Below are positions 50,748 to 59,232 of a stretch of DNA of 64,000 bases, piece after piece. The notes beneath the pieces were generated by a model that saw only the letters and a list, made by a program, of their open reading frames with translations, ran no database searches and was not told where the DNA came from. Position numbers and translations under genes: made by a program. Source of the stretch: Alcaligenaceae bacterium (GTDB lineage Bacteria; Pseudomonadota; Gammaproteobacteria; Burkholderiales; Burkholderiaceae_B). Position 1 is the stretch's first letter, and each line of letters opens with the position of its first letter. Location: the NCBI GenBank assembly GCA_013416445.1, contig JACCER010000004.1:124001-188000 (forward strand), written 5' to 3'.

Positions 50748-51971
50748 ATGAAACGGCTCGAGGTCTTTTATGAGGGTTGGGGCGAAAATTGGCATCTTGG
50801 CTCTCTTGCCGATGCAAACAAAACAATATTGTTTGAATACTCTGCCGAAGCGCTACAACAGGGGCTAGAACTATCTCCACGCAATCTACCATTGCAACGT
50901 CCGGCGTTTCAGGGATTTAAGCCCCATCAATGGGCGCTACCTGGCCTGATTGCTGACTCCCTGCCTGATGGCTGGGGGCTGTTAGTAATGGATAGGCTTT
51001 TTCGCAAGCGAGGAATCCGGCCTGAAAGCTTGTCTCCACTAAACCGGCTGGCATTCATTGGCAGCAACTCGATGGGCGCACTAACCTACAAACCAGCAGA
51101 CAGCACCAATCTTGGCAATGAAGACCTAACGCTATTAAAGCTAGCACAAGAGGCTCAAGCCGTAGCACATGAGCAAGATACGACGGCATTGAATGTATTA
51201 GCTCGCCTTGGCGGCTCGCCACATGGTGCCCGGCCTAAGGTTTTGATTCATTTCAACCCTAAAACCAGTGCCCTAGCCACCCATCCTTTTCCTGATGGTG
51301 AACCCTGGCTCGTAAAATTTCAGGCTGGTAATGAACACCCTGAAGTCTGTGCCATTGAGCTTCTTTACGCCCAGCTAGCTAGGGCGTTTTCTATTGAGAT
51401 GCCGGAAACCTGGCTATTCGAACTGAACGCCAATCTTAGCGCCTTTGGTATCAAGCGTTTTGACCGAAAACAAGACATGCGCGTACCCATTCTTACCTTG
51501 GCCGGTGCGCTTGACTTGAACTTTCGCATGCCTGCTATCGGCTATGACACCTTGTTAAAAATGACTCGGTTCATGACACGCAACCAGGCTGAAGTCGACA
51601 AAGCGTATCGTCGCGCGGTATTCAACGTCGCCTTTCACAACCGGGACGATCACAGTAAAAATTTTTCGTACCGGCTGGATCAAGCAAGAAACTGGCAGCT
51701 TGCCCCTGGCTACGACCTGACATTCAATGAAGGCCCAGGCGGTGAGCACTTCATGGATATATCAGGTGAAGGACGCAATGTGACTAAAGCAGACCTCATT
51801 CAATTGGCAAAGGACGGTGGCGTAAATTTAGGGTTTGCCTCTACATGCATCGACGAGGCCCGTGCACTGGCAGATAACGTCGAGACAATGGCCAAAGAAT
51901 TGCCCATTCGCAAACAAACGCGAAACGATTTTTTACGTAAGATTCGCCATGCGGCGGGGCTGCTGGTTTAA
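50748..51971 (+). CDS. HipA-family kinase toxin (second type)
   Basis: A 407-residue kinase. N-terminus KRLEVFYEGWGENWHLGSLA and the segment LPDGWGLLVMDRLFRKRGI are typical of the HipA_C-type proteins in the YjjJ/HipA group. ARLGGSPHGARPKVLIHFNP lies in the Gly-rich loop region. The catalytic loop is VAFHNRDDHSKNFSYRL (Asp and Asn), and the metal motif is LAPGYDLTFNEG. AAGGAAGC precedes the ATG. It differs from the HipA at 47308 along its length, so the two pairs are independent acquisitions. Confidence 0.9.
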   Translation: MKRLEVFYEGWGENWHLGSLADANKTILFEYSAEALQQGLELSPRNLPLQRPAFQGFKPHQWALPGLIADSLPDGWGLLVMDRLFRKRGIRPESLSPLNRLAFIGSNSMGALTYKPADSTNLGNEDLTLLKLAQEAQAVAHEQDTTALNVLARLGGSPHGARPKVLIHFNPKTSALATHPFPDGEPWLVKFQAGNEHPEVCAIELLYAQLARAFSIEMPETWLFELNANLSAFGIKRFDRKQDMRVPILTLAGALDLNFRMPAIGYDTLLKMTRFMTRNQAEVDKAYRRAVFNVAFHNRDDHSKNFSYRLDQARNWQLAPGYDLTFNEGPGGEHFMDISGEGRNVTKADLIQLAKDGGVNLGFASTCIDEARALADNVETMAKELPIRKQTRNDFLRKIRHAAGLLV

Positions 51972-52056
51972 AAAGGCTGCTTGGTGGTCAAGTCAACTTA
52001 CGAACAGTACGGGCTGATAGCACTGCCCTCTAAATATTGAACAGGTACGTGATTTG

Positions 52057-52277
52057 ATGCAAACTATCCTGAACTACACCCCCGGCCCCGAGTACGCCGA
52101 ACTGCGCCGCGCTTTTTATACTTGGGTGCGATGCTGCACCGCCAGTTGATTCGTAAATTCGGCCCGTTGCCGCCAGCCATTCAACAGCGCTTGCAGACAG
52201 CATCCCAGACGCAACTGGAAACTTGGTCGCTAAGCATTCTTGATGCTACAACGCTGAAGGATGTGTTCGAAGCGTAA
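52057..52277 (+). pseudogene. Rpn/DUF4351-type nuclease remnant
   Basis: Two pieces of one gene: MQTILNYTPGPEYAELRRAF, then, after an internal deletion and frame change at about 52122, LGAMLHRQLIRKFGPLPPAI and LETWSLSILDATTLKDVFEA with a stop at 52277. The end closely resembles the C-terminus of the intact gene at 59233-60252. Only the C-terminal region is left. Confidence 0.8.
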
Positions 52278-52305
52278 TTGGGCGATCGAACTCGTCACCA
52301 ATTCT

Positions 52306-53202
52306 TCAAACCACCCTATCTTTTCCAAGAATCAATAATTCAGACCAAGCCAATTGAATCAAGCCTTTCAATGGAATGCCCTTGGGGGTGAACATGCCGA
52401 CTGATCGTGATAATGCGCCACGCAACCTTGTCTTGCTGATGCCTAGCTGCGATGTATGATCAAATGAAGATTCCGGCAGCAAGGCAATACCGCAATTGCT
52501 TTGTACGAAGCGGGCTATGGTGTTTAAATCCCGTAATGAATGAATCGGCGCAAATACTTGTGATTCATTTTGAAACGCCGCCTCCGTCAATGACCTGACG
52601 CTTGTTCCTGGTGGCATGCTGATCAGTGGCAATTTAGACAATTCCATCAAATCCCAATGCCTTAGCTCGGGGTTAATACCGCTGCTGTGAAATAAAACGA
52701 ATTGCTCATTGAATAATTCCTGGTATAAGAAATCGGCAGGCCTGTTGCTGCTTGTGGCTGTTATCGCAATATCAACCTTGCGCGATCGCAGCAGATCCAG
52801 TACTTCGTTAGCGACGGGGTCGTATACCTGTACCTTGGCATCAGGATTAATTTTTTTTAGATTATGAATTAATTTTGGCAGCAAAGAAGCCGCCAAAGTA
52901 GGCAATGCCGCAATGGCAATTCTATTGCTTTTCTCCCTCAGGCTCTCAGATATATCACACATGCCTTTCTCGTACATGGCCGTTATATTTTTAGCTGTTT
53001 GCAATAAATCCTGCCCATCCCGAGAAAGCTTCACCACCCGCGTACTTCTTTCGAATAACTGTATACCTAGGGACTCCTCAATTTCCTTCAGCAGCTTGCT
53101 TAATGTGGGCTGGGTCACATGAAGCAAGCCTGCCGCCTTGTTGAAACTAAGCGTCTCCGCCAAAACCACAAATATCTTTAGCTGCCTGATCGAAAGATTC
53201 AT
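52306..53202 (-). CDS. LysR-type regulator of the SDR/Bug cluster
   Basis: A 298-residue LysR protein. Residues 3-62 are the winged helix (LSIRQLKIFVVLAETLSFNK, then TQPTLSKLLKEIEESLGIQL). Residues 90-298 are the periplasmic-binding-like effector domain. It is divergent from the first SDR gene; the 90-bp space should hold shared promoter and operator. The effector is presumably the substrate or a CoA ester of the cluster. Confidence 0.9.
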   Translation of the reverse strand: MNLSIRQLKIFVVLAETLSFNKAAGLLHVTQPTLSKLLKEIEESLGIQLFERSTRVVKLSRDGQDLLQTAKNITAMYEKGMCDISESLREKSNRIAIAALPTLAASLLPKLIHNLKKINPDAKVQVYDPVANEVLDLLRSRKVDIAITATSSNRPADFLYQELFNEQFVLFHSSGINPELRHWDLMELSKLPLISMPPGTSVRSLTEAAFQNESQVFAPIHSLRDLNTIARFVQSNCGIALLPESSFDHTSQLGISKTRLRGALSRSVGMFTPKGIPLKGLIQLAWSELLILGKDRVV

Positions 53203-53292
53203 TCTGTTTGTCTATTAATAAAGGCCAAATTGGAATTTCACTTCTTCCATAGGCCCAGTTAAGCTTGATTTCAATAAGCTTCTGGAGATCAC

Positions 53293-54087
53293 ATGTTTCG
53301 TCTTAATGGAAAAGTTGCCATCGTAACGGGTTGCGGAACACTGGGTGACGGCTGGGGCAACGGCAAAGCCACCGCCGCCATCCTGGCAAGACAAGGCGCA
53401 TCTATATACGGATGCGACCTGAATATCGAAGCAGCCCGGCAATCTGCCCAAGTCATCAGCGACGAAGGGGGAAAGATTCAAGTTCAGCAGTGCGATGTTA
53501 CGGACTCCCGGCAAGTCGCAACCCTGGTCCAAGCCTGTATGGATACCTATGGGCGCATAGACATCTTGGTAAACAATGTTGGCAGATCAGAGCCTGGTGA
53601 CCCTGTGACCATGTCAGAAGAAACATGGAATGATCAGTTGCAGGTAAATTTGACGTCTTCGTTTCTGTGCTGCAAGCATGTCATTCCCATCATGCAAGCC
53701 GCGGGTGGCGGCTCCATCATCAACATATCATCCATAGCCGGCCTAAGGTATGCGGGAAAACCTCAAGTCGGATACGCCGCGGCAAAGGCCGCGCTAATGC
53801 AAATGACGGCGACTACCGCTGTCATCTACGCAAAAGACGGCATACGTTTGAATTCCGTTGTCCCTGGCCTGATGTTTACCCCTTTGGTCGAGCGCCTGGC
53901 AAGCAAATACGCAGGCGGTGATTTCGAGGGTTTTGTTGCCCATCGTCATCAGCAGGTGCCTACTGGCAGCATGGGCGATGCCTGGGATGTTGCCCATGCA
54001 GTAGCCTTCTTGGCAAGCGACGAAAGCAAATACATCACCGGCCAGCAGTTGGTTGTAGACGGCGGCATCACTATGGCTACACCTTAG
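53293..54087 (+). CDS. SDR dehydrogenase with extended glycine loop
   Basis: A 264-residue classical SDR. The nucleotide loop reads VAIVTGCGTLGDGWGNGKAT, longer than the usual TGxxxGIG and ending in GWGNG. DVTDSRQVATLV follows. NNVGR (about residue 95) and the catalytic INISSIAGLRYAGKPQVGYA-AAK (Ser, Tyr, Lys) are intact. It ends with ITGQQLVVDGGITMATP. It oxidises a hydroxyl to a ketone or the reverse, with NAD(P). GGAG lies 7 nt before the ATG. First gene of the operon, 16 bp before its paralogue. Confidence 0.85.
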   Translation: MFRLNGKVAIVTGCGTLGDGWGNGKATAAILARQGASIYGCDLNIEAARQSAQVISDEGGKIQVQQCDVTDSRQVATLVQACMDTYGRIDILVNNVGRSEPGDPVTMSEETWNDQLQVNLTSSFLCCKHVIPIMQAAGGGSIINISSIAGLRYAGKPQVGYAAAKAALMQMTATTAVIYAKDGIRLNSVVPGLMFTPLVERLASKYAGGDFEGFVAHRHQQVPTGSMGDAWDVAHAVAFLASDESKYITGQQLVVDGGITMATP

Positions 54088-54103
54088 CCGACAAGGACGC
54101 ATC

Positions 54104-54922
54104 ATGAATCATCCTGGCACAGGCTCCGGACGACTGGCCAATAAAGTGGCGATCATTATGGGGGCCGGATGTGTTGGCCCCGGATGGGGAAATGGCCGCG
54201 CCATTGCCGTTCGATTTGCCCAAGAAGGCGCGATCGTCATTGCCGTAGACAAAAATCCTGACTCGCTCCCAGACACCCTGGACATGGCCGGTGAGTGTCG
54301 ACACCGCATTGAAACCAGAATATGCGATGTGACCAATTCCGGCCAAGTCCAGAAATTAGTTCAGGAAGTTTTTGATTCCCATGGGAAGATCGACATCCTG
54401 GTCAATAACGTGGGGGCCCCGGTTTCAGGTGGTGCTGTTCGGCTCTCTGAAGATGACTGGCACAAACAACTTGATATCAATCTTTCATCCGTTTTCATCA
54501 CGTGCAAACAAGTTCTTCCCGTGATGGAAAAACAAGGGTACGGCGCAATTGTCAACGTCTCTTCGACTTCAGGCATCCGCTGGACTGGCGCTGCCCAAAT
54601 TGGCTATGCCGCTGCAAAGGCCGGCGTGATCCAGTACGGAAAAGTTGCCGCCGTCGAGTTCGGGAAACAAGGTATTCGCATTAACACTGTCTTGCCCGGC
54701 CAATTGCATACGCCGCTGGTTGATGCGTTTTTAGCAAAGCAGCAAACAAGTGGCGACGTCGAAGCCTTATTGCAAACGCGGCAGAAGCGCATCCCCCTCC
54801 CCTTCATGGGCGACGGCACCGACACAGCCAATGCAGTTTTATTTTTGGCTTCAGATGAGGCCCGATTTATCACAGGAACCGAACTGGTCATAGATGGCGG
54901 CATGAGCGCCCGCTGCGATTAA
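54104..54922 (+). CDS. Second SDR dehydrogenase with extended glycine loop
   Basis: A 272-residue paralogue of the upstream SDR. The glycine loop is VAIIMGAGCVGPGWGNGRAI, again with the GWGNG ending. NNVGAPVSGGAV and VNVSSTSGIRWTGAAQIGYA-AAK form the active site. The end is FITGTELVIDGGMSARC. Both copies probably act on successive alcohol groups of one substrate, or form a heteromer. Twelve residues of N-terminal extension precede the fold. The following 45-residue frame starts 21 bp later. Confidence 0.85.
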   Translation: MNHPGTGSGRLANKVAIIMGAGCVGPGWGNGRAIAVRFAQEGAIVIAVDKNPDSLPDTLDMAGECRHRIETRICDVTNSGQVQKLVQEVFDSHGKIDILVNNVGAPVSGGAVRLSEDDWHKQLDINLSSVFITCKQVLPVMEKQGYGAIVNVSSTSGIRWTGAAQIGYAAAKAGVIQYGKVAAVEFGKQGIRINTVLPGQLHTPLVDAFLAKQQTSGDVEALLQTRQKRIPLPFMGDGTDTANAVLFLASDEARFITGTELVIDGGMSARCD

Positions 54923-54943
54923 TTTTAAAAAGGGAATACAAGC

Positions 54944-55081
54944 ATGGCTTTGACGTTGGCAGCCCAACCATCATGGCTTGATGGCATCAAAAGTCAGCCC
55001 AAAATACTGGATAGCATTATTCAAAACACATTAACAATAGCTCAGGTAATGTCAATTGTTCCCACGAGGCGGTCAAAGTAA
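54944..55081 (+). CDS. Possible 45-residue protein in the SDR-Bug operon
   Basis: The frame MALTLAAQPSWLDGIKSQPK ... IVPTRRSK has GGGA 8 nt upstream and sits in the expected place for a gene. No hydrophobic helix. Not recognised; it could be the remnant N-terminus of a gene deleted between the SDRs and the receptor. Confidence 0.4.
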   Translation: MALTLAAQPSWLDGIKSQPKILDSIIQNTLTIAQVMSIVPTRRSK

Positions 55082-55128
55082 GCTAAATAATACCCATTGC
55101 ATGGGCAACCTCCCCAGACAGGACAACA

Positions 55129-56106
55129 ATGAGACAAGTAAAACGAGCGGCCAGGAATTTAATTCGTTGCGCGGTTGCTGGCGCGATCATGACATTTGCA
55201 TGGTCGTCCCATGCAACAGACTTCCCATCTCGGCCGATAACACTGGTCGTTCCATATCCTGCAGGCAGCGCCACAGACAACATAGCAAGGCCTCTGGCGC
55301 AAGCGCTTCAAAACAACCTGGGCCAGGCTGTTGTGATCCTGAATCGCGCTGGTGGTCAGGGAACCATAGGTGCCCAGCACGCGGCACGAAGCGAGCCGGA
55401 CGGCTATACCTTGTTGTTGGCGTCAAGCTCAATGTTTGCAGGAAACGCCTTATTTAAGAATCTCCCATATGATCCTATAAAAAGCTTTGAACCCATCTCG
55501 GGCATTGCTTCGACATCCATGATGTTTATGGTGAAAAGCGACTCACCCTATAAGTCCATCAAGGATTTGATTGCAGCAGTCAAGGCCAAGGGCGAACCGG
55601 TCAACATCGGCATCGGTGCTGGCAGCGCGCAGGTAGTATTGGCTATGCTCACTGAAGAAACACACGGCAACATTACCCCAATAAACTATCGCGGCACCCC
55701 ACAAGCTTTGACTGATTTGACTGGCGGCCAGATTCCTGTCGCTATCGTTGATATCGGCAATGGCGTAGTGCAAATGAACAGCGGCCGTTTACGTGCGCTG
55801 GCCATTTCCGCAACAAAAAGAAGTAATGCCGCACCCGATGTACCCGTTTTATCCGAATCACTTCCAGGCGCATCACTCGAAACCATTATTGCGGTGGTGG
55901 GTCCTGCAGGAATTCCGCAACCCATCGTAGAACGCCTAAACAAGGCATTTCTGGAAGTGCTAGATACACCTGAAGTCAAAAAGGGCTTTGCTGCCGCCAC
56001 AACCGAAGTGATGCCTGTTCCAACGAGCGGTTTGGTTCAACTATTGAAAACAGATGTGCCGCGCTGGCATGATTTAATTAAGGCGGCCGGGATTGTGCCG
56101 CAGTAA
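55129..56106 (+). CDS. Bug/TctC-family periplasmic substrate receptor
   Basis: A 325-residue tripartite tricarboxylate-type receptor. Signal peptide: MRQVKRAARNLIRCAVAGAI ... SSHA (cut before TDFPSRP). VVPYPAGSATDNIARPLAQA is the ligand-loop signature, with GTIGAQHAARSEPDGYTLLL and NYRGTPQALTDLTGGQIPVA also diagnostic. Bug proteins capture carboxylates or aromatic/cyclic compounds; expansions are typical of Bordetella relatives. No TctAB permease is adjacent. The genes around it (SDR, CaiB, crotonase) suggest a carboxylic acid that is activated to its CoA ester. Convergent with CaiB, 63 bp away. Confidence 0.9.
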   Translation: MRQVKRAARNLIRCAVAGAIMTFAWSSHATDFPSRPITLVVPYPAGSATDNIARPLAQALQNNLGQAVVILNRAGGQGTIGAQHAARSEPDGYTLLLASSSMFAGNALFKNLPYDPIKSFEPISGIASTSMMFMVKSDSPYKSIKDLIAAVKAKGEPVNIGIGAGSAQVVLAMLTEETHGNITPINYRGTPQALTDLTGGQIPVAIVDIGNGVVQMNSGRLRALAISATKRSNAAPDVPVLSESLPGASLETIIAVVGPAGIPQPIVERLNKAFLEVLDTPEVKKGFAAATTEVMPVPTSGLVQLLKTDVPRWHDLIKAAGIVPQ

Positions 56107-56169
56107 AGAGACGACGATCGCAGTTCTGTATGCACCAATAAAGCCCTAAGGAATATTGGTGCTACTGCG

Positions 56170-57366
56170 TTAACCTCGCGTCGTTGCCCATCCATCCGCA
56201 CTGACCTGGGAAGTGTGCTCACCCAAGCGCGGTGGCGTACGGTCATCGCGCAAGCCTGAACGCGACATGCGGATCGGATTGCCCAATACACGGGCTGTAG
56301 TGCCATCAGCCCGTGGGATGTCCCGCACCATCCCACGAGCCACTACTTGTGGGTTTTCAAACACTTGGGCCATGTCATTGACGGGGGCCGCTGGCACTCC
56401 AGCTTCAGATAGACGAGCCTCGCACTGAGCCACCGTCAGGCCCGAAAAGGCCGTACGTAGCAGGGGCGCCAGCTGCGCCGAATTAGCCAAACGGTCGGCA
56501 TTATGTACAAAACGCGGATCAGTTGCCAGCTCTTGCAAGCCCATGGCCTTGCAAAACCTGGAAAACTGCATGTCGTTGCCAACAATCAGCATCAGATCGC
56601 CATCGCTACATCGGAAACTGTCACTGGGGTAAACGGTGCTCAGTTGGTTGCCCAGTCGCTTGGGCACTTTTCCGCTAGCCAGGTAACTCATACCAATGTT
56701 GGTAAGCGCTGCAACCTGAACATCCAGCAAAGACATATCGATATGCTGGCCCAGGCCAGACACATGCCGCTCCTGCAGCGCCGCCAGTATGCCAACAACC
56801 GAATATAACGCAGTCATCTGATCGGCAACCGCTATGCCCGACTTGCGTGGCCCGCCACCAGGCGTATCATCAGCATTGCCAGTAATGCTCATTAATCCCC
56901 CAAGCGCCTGAACGATAGAATCGTATCCGGGGCGCTGGCGATAAGGGCCCGTCTGGCCAAAGCCCGTGATCGAGCAATAGATCAAACGCGGATTTATCGT
57001 CTGCAGGCTGGTGTAATCCAAGCCGTAGCGGGCGAGCGTATCAACTTTGTAGTTCTCAATCACCACGTCCGCGTCCTGCGCCAGGCGCGTGATCAGGGCT
57101 TGGTCCTGAGGTACAGCAATATTCGCCGTCACCGAGCGTTTGCCACGATTGCAGGTCCAGAAATAGACGGACTCTTCCAGCGGCGACACTGGCGTCGGCA
57201 CCATCATGGGTGGCGCCCATTCACGAGTATCGTCGCCCGTCTCCGGGCGCTCGATCTTGATGACATCAGCCCCTAGATCCGCAAGGAGCTGGGCGGCCAT
57301 CGGCCCAGCCAATACACGCGACAAGTCCAATACACGCAGCCCCTGCAAGGCCGCAAAGGGAGTCAT
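56170..57366 (-). CDS. CaiB/BaiF-family (class III) CoA-transferase
   Basis: A 398-residue enzyme. Start MTPFAALQGLRVLDLSRVLA-GPMA carries the usual N-terminus; LGADVIKIERPETGDDTREW follows. The catalytic Asp lies in QHIDMSLLDVQVAALTN (about residue 178). It moves CoA from a donor ester to a carboxylic acid. The start at 57366 overlaps the crotonase stop by 4 bp (ATGA), so the pair is translated together. It should activate the acid captured by the Bug receptor next door. Confidence 0.9.
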   Translation of the reverse strand: MTPFAALQGLRVLDLSRVLAGPMAAQLLADLGADVIKIERPETGDDTREWAPPMMVPTPVSPLEESVYFWTCNRGKRSVTANIAVPQDQALITRLAQDADVVIENYKVDTLARYGLDYTSLQTINPRLIYCSITGFGQTGPYRQRPGYDSIVQALGGLMSITGNADDTPGGGPRKSGIAVADQMTALYSVVGILAALQERHVSGLGQHIDMSLLDVQVAALTNIGMSYLASGKVPKRLGNQLSTVYPSDSFRCSDGDLMLIVGNDMQFSRFCKAMGLQELATDPRFVHNADRLANSAQLAPLLRTAFSGLTVAQCEARLSEAGVPAAPVNDMAQVFENPQVVARGMVRDIPRADGTTARVLGNPIRMSRSGLRDDRTPPRLGEHTSQVSADGWATTRG

Positions 57367-58139
57367 GCTTCGCCCCACTGCGGCTTACGTTTCTCTGCGA
57401 AAGCGCCCAGGCCTTCAGCACAATCGGAAGTACCAAACACAGTAGATATCAGATCGACCGCGCTGGCGGCACCCAGCCGATAACCATTATCTGTGGCGCG
57501 GCTAAACGTGGCTTTGCCCAGGCGCATGAGTTCTGAGGATTTACCGGCAAAAGTCGCAGCAAGCTTACGTGCACACTCAAGCACCTCTGCCTCCGGAGCA
57601 CTACGGCTGACCAGGCCCAGCGCCATGGCTTCCTGCGTATCAAATACGCGCCCCGTGAACAACAGGTCAAATGTACGATACCGGCCAATGATCCGTGGCA
57701 AATGGTAATAGTGGATCGAGGGCAGCAGGCCAATCTCCATCTCAGGGTAGCCAAAGCTGGCATCGTCGGCTGCTACTATCATGTCGCAGGTAATTGCGAT
57801 AGACATGCCGCCACCGCGGACTGCGCCAGTGATCGCCGCAATAACCGGCTTAGGCAAGCTGGCTTGCAGCTCGGAAAGTTGAACATACAGCTTGTTGACG
57901 ATGCTGTGTACTTCGGCAGGTGAACGGGTACGGAAACTCTTCAGATCCAGACCACCACAAAAACGGCCTGGCACAGCGCTGCCAATGATAATCGCACGAA
58001 CATTTGTGTCATCGCCAGCCTGCTTGAGGCGTGCCATCAGTGTGTCCAGCATCTCGTCGGTGATGCCATTGACTGGTGGATTATCCAGCAGGATCTCAGC
58101 GACGCTGTCTCGGACGTTGTATTGAATCATATTGCTCAC
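57363..58139 (-). CDS. Enoyl-CoA hydratase/isomerase family protein
   Basis: A 258-residue crotonase. Oxyanion-hole regions: GRFCGGLDLKSFRTRS and GAVRGGGMSIAITCDMIVAA. The catalytic-helix segment is GYPEMEIGLLPSIHYYHLPR, which has a Glu at the position of the first catalytic Glu, while the second is less clear. GTG start with GGAG 6 nt upstream. It adds water to, or isomerises, a CoA ester. Operon with CaiB. Divergent from a LysR gene, 94 bp away. Confidence 0.85.
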   Translation of the reverse strand: MSNMIQYNVRDSVAEILLDNPPVNGITDEMLDTLMARLKQAGDDTNVRAIIIGSAVPGRFCGGLDLKSFRTRSPAEVHSIVNKLYVQLSELQASLPKPVIAAITGAVRGGGMSIAITCDMIVAADDASFGYPEMEIGLLPSIHYYHLPRIIGRYRTFDLLFTGRVFDTQEAMALGLVSRSAPEAEVLECARKLAATFAGKSSELMRLGKATFSRATDNGYRLGAASAVDLISTVFGTSDCAEGLGAFAEKRKPQWGEA

Positions 58140-58233
58140 AGCACACTCCCTAGTTTATGTTAGTGCCAATGTTAAGATTGCAGCAGGATAGCGACAAGTC
58201 AAATAATCTGAACGACTCTTCAGCAGGCCATTC

Positions 58234-59148
58234 ATGAAGCTTAATTTCAAGACACTCTCCACGTTCCTTGCGGTCGCGGAGAATGCCAGCTTTCGTAAGG
58301 CCGCAAGTCAAATCCACCTCTCGATACCAGCCGTCAGCATGCAAATCAAGCAAATGGAAGAGCGCCTTGGGGTCGCCCTGTTTCAGCGAACCACGCGCAA
58401 GGTCGTACTGACCCAAGAGGGGGAGCAACTTCTAATCAGTACGCGTAAGGCAATGGCTGAAATTAGAGGCGCGCTGGCACACATCCAGCAAGTTGCTGAC
58501 ATCCAGCAAGGGCATTTATCCTTCGCCTGTGTGCCCACCGTCGCCGGCACCCGTTTGCCGGCGCTACTGATGCAATTTGCATCTGATTTCCCCGGTATCA
58601 CCATACAAGTACGCGAGGTGTCGCAGCCGGAACTACTGAACGCTGTGCGTCGGCGCGAAGTTGATTTCGGCATAGGCCCAGAGCCTGATCACATGGAAGA
58701 ATTCGAATGTCAGTTACTGTTCAAGGATAGCTACGTCGCAGTTGTACCGGAAAGCCACCATGCTGCTGCGAAAACATCGATCTCGATGCAGGAATTATCC
58801 AAGATGCGCGTGCTGTCCTTGGGCGCATCACAGTTTCAGGGACACATACAGGCTACCTTAGAAAAGGAAGGCCTCTCGCTAGATCCAAGCTATGAGTTCA
58901 CCCATGTGAACACAGTAATCGCCATGATCGAGGCGGGATTGGGTGTTGGCATCTTGCCAGGCGTAGCTGCACCGCAGAGCGCATCGCTGAAAGTTTTGCG
59001 TATTGTGCCGCCAACAATGGCGCGCGATATTGCAGCCATTAAAATCCGAGGCCATTCCTTATCTCCCGCAGCGGCGCGATTCGTGACCATGTGCGAAGAA
59101 TTGATGCCACCAAGCAGTACTAACCCAGAGCGCATGGCACTAACTTAA
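58234..59148 (+). CDS. LysR-type regulator of the CaiB-crotonase operon
   Basis: A 304-residue LysR protein: LNFKTLSTFLAVAENASFRK and IHLSIPAVSMQIKQMEERLG form the DNA-binding part; the effector domain follows from residue 90. It is divergent from the crotonase gene. Together with the LysR at 52306 it brackets the whole catabolic cluster. Confidence 0.9.
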   Translation: MKLNFKTLSTFLAVAENASFRKAASQIHLSIPAVSMQIKQMEERLGVALFQRTTRKVVLTQEGEQLLISTRKAMAEIRGALAHIQQVADIQQGHLSFACVPTVAGTRLPALLMQFASDFPGITIQVREVSQPELLNAVRRREVDFGIGPEPDHMEEFECQLLFKDSYVAVVPESHHAAAKTSISMQELSKMRVLSLGASQFQGHIQATLEKEGLSLDPSYEFTHVNTVIAMIEAGLGVGILPGVAAPQSASLKVLRIVPPTMARDIAAIKIRGHSLSPAAARFVTMCEELMPPSSTNPERMALT

Positions 59149-59149
59149 G

Positions 59150-59183
59150 GTTTTCGTAGCGCGGAGTAGGCGTAATCCGACAA
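59150..59183. repeat. Degenerate REP-like half repeat
   Basis: TTTTCGTAGCGCGGAGTAGG followed by CGTAATCCGACA. It has one arm of the family (GTAATCCGACA) and an altered left part. Confidence 0.4.
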
Positions 59184-59232
59184 AAAACCGGCATCAAAAG
59201 AAATTTGGTTCAAAACCCACCACCGTAGCGGC

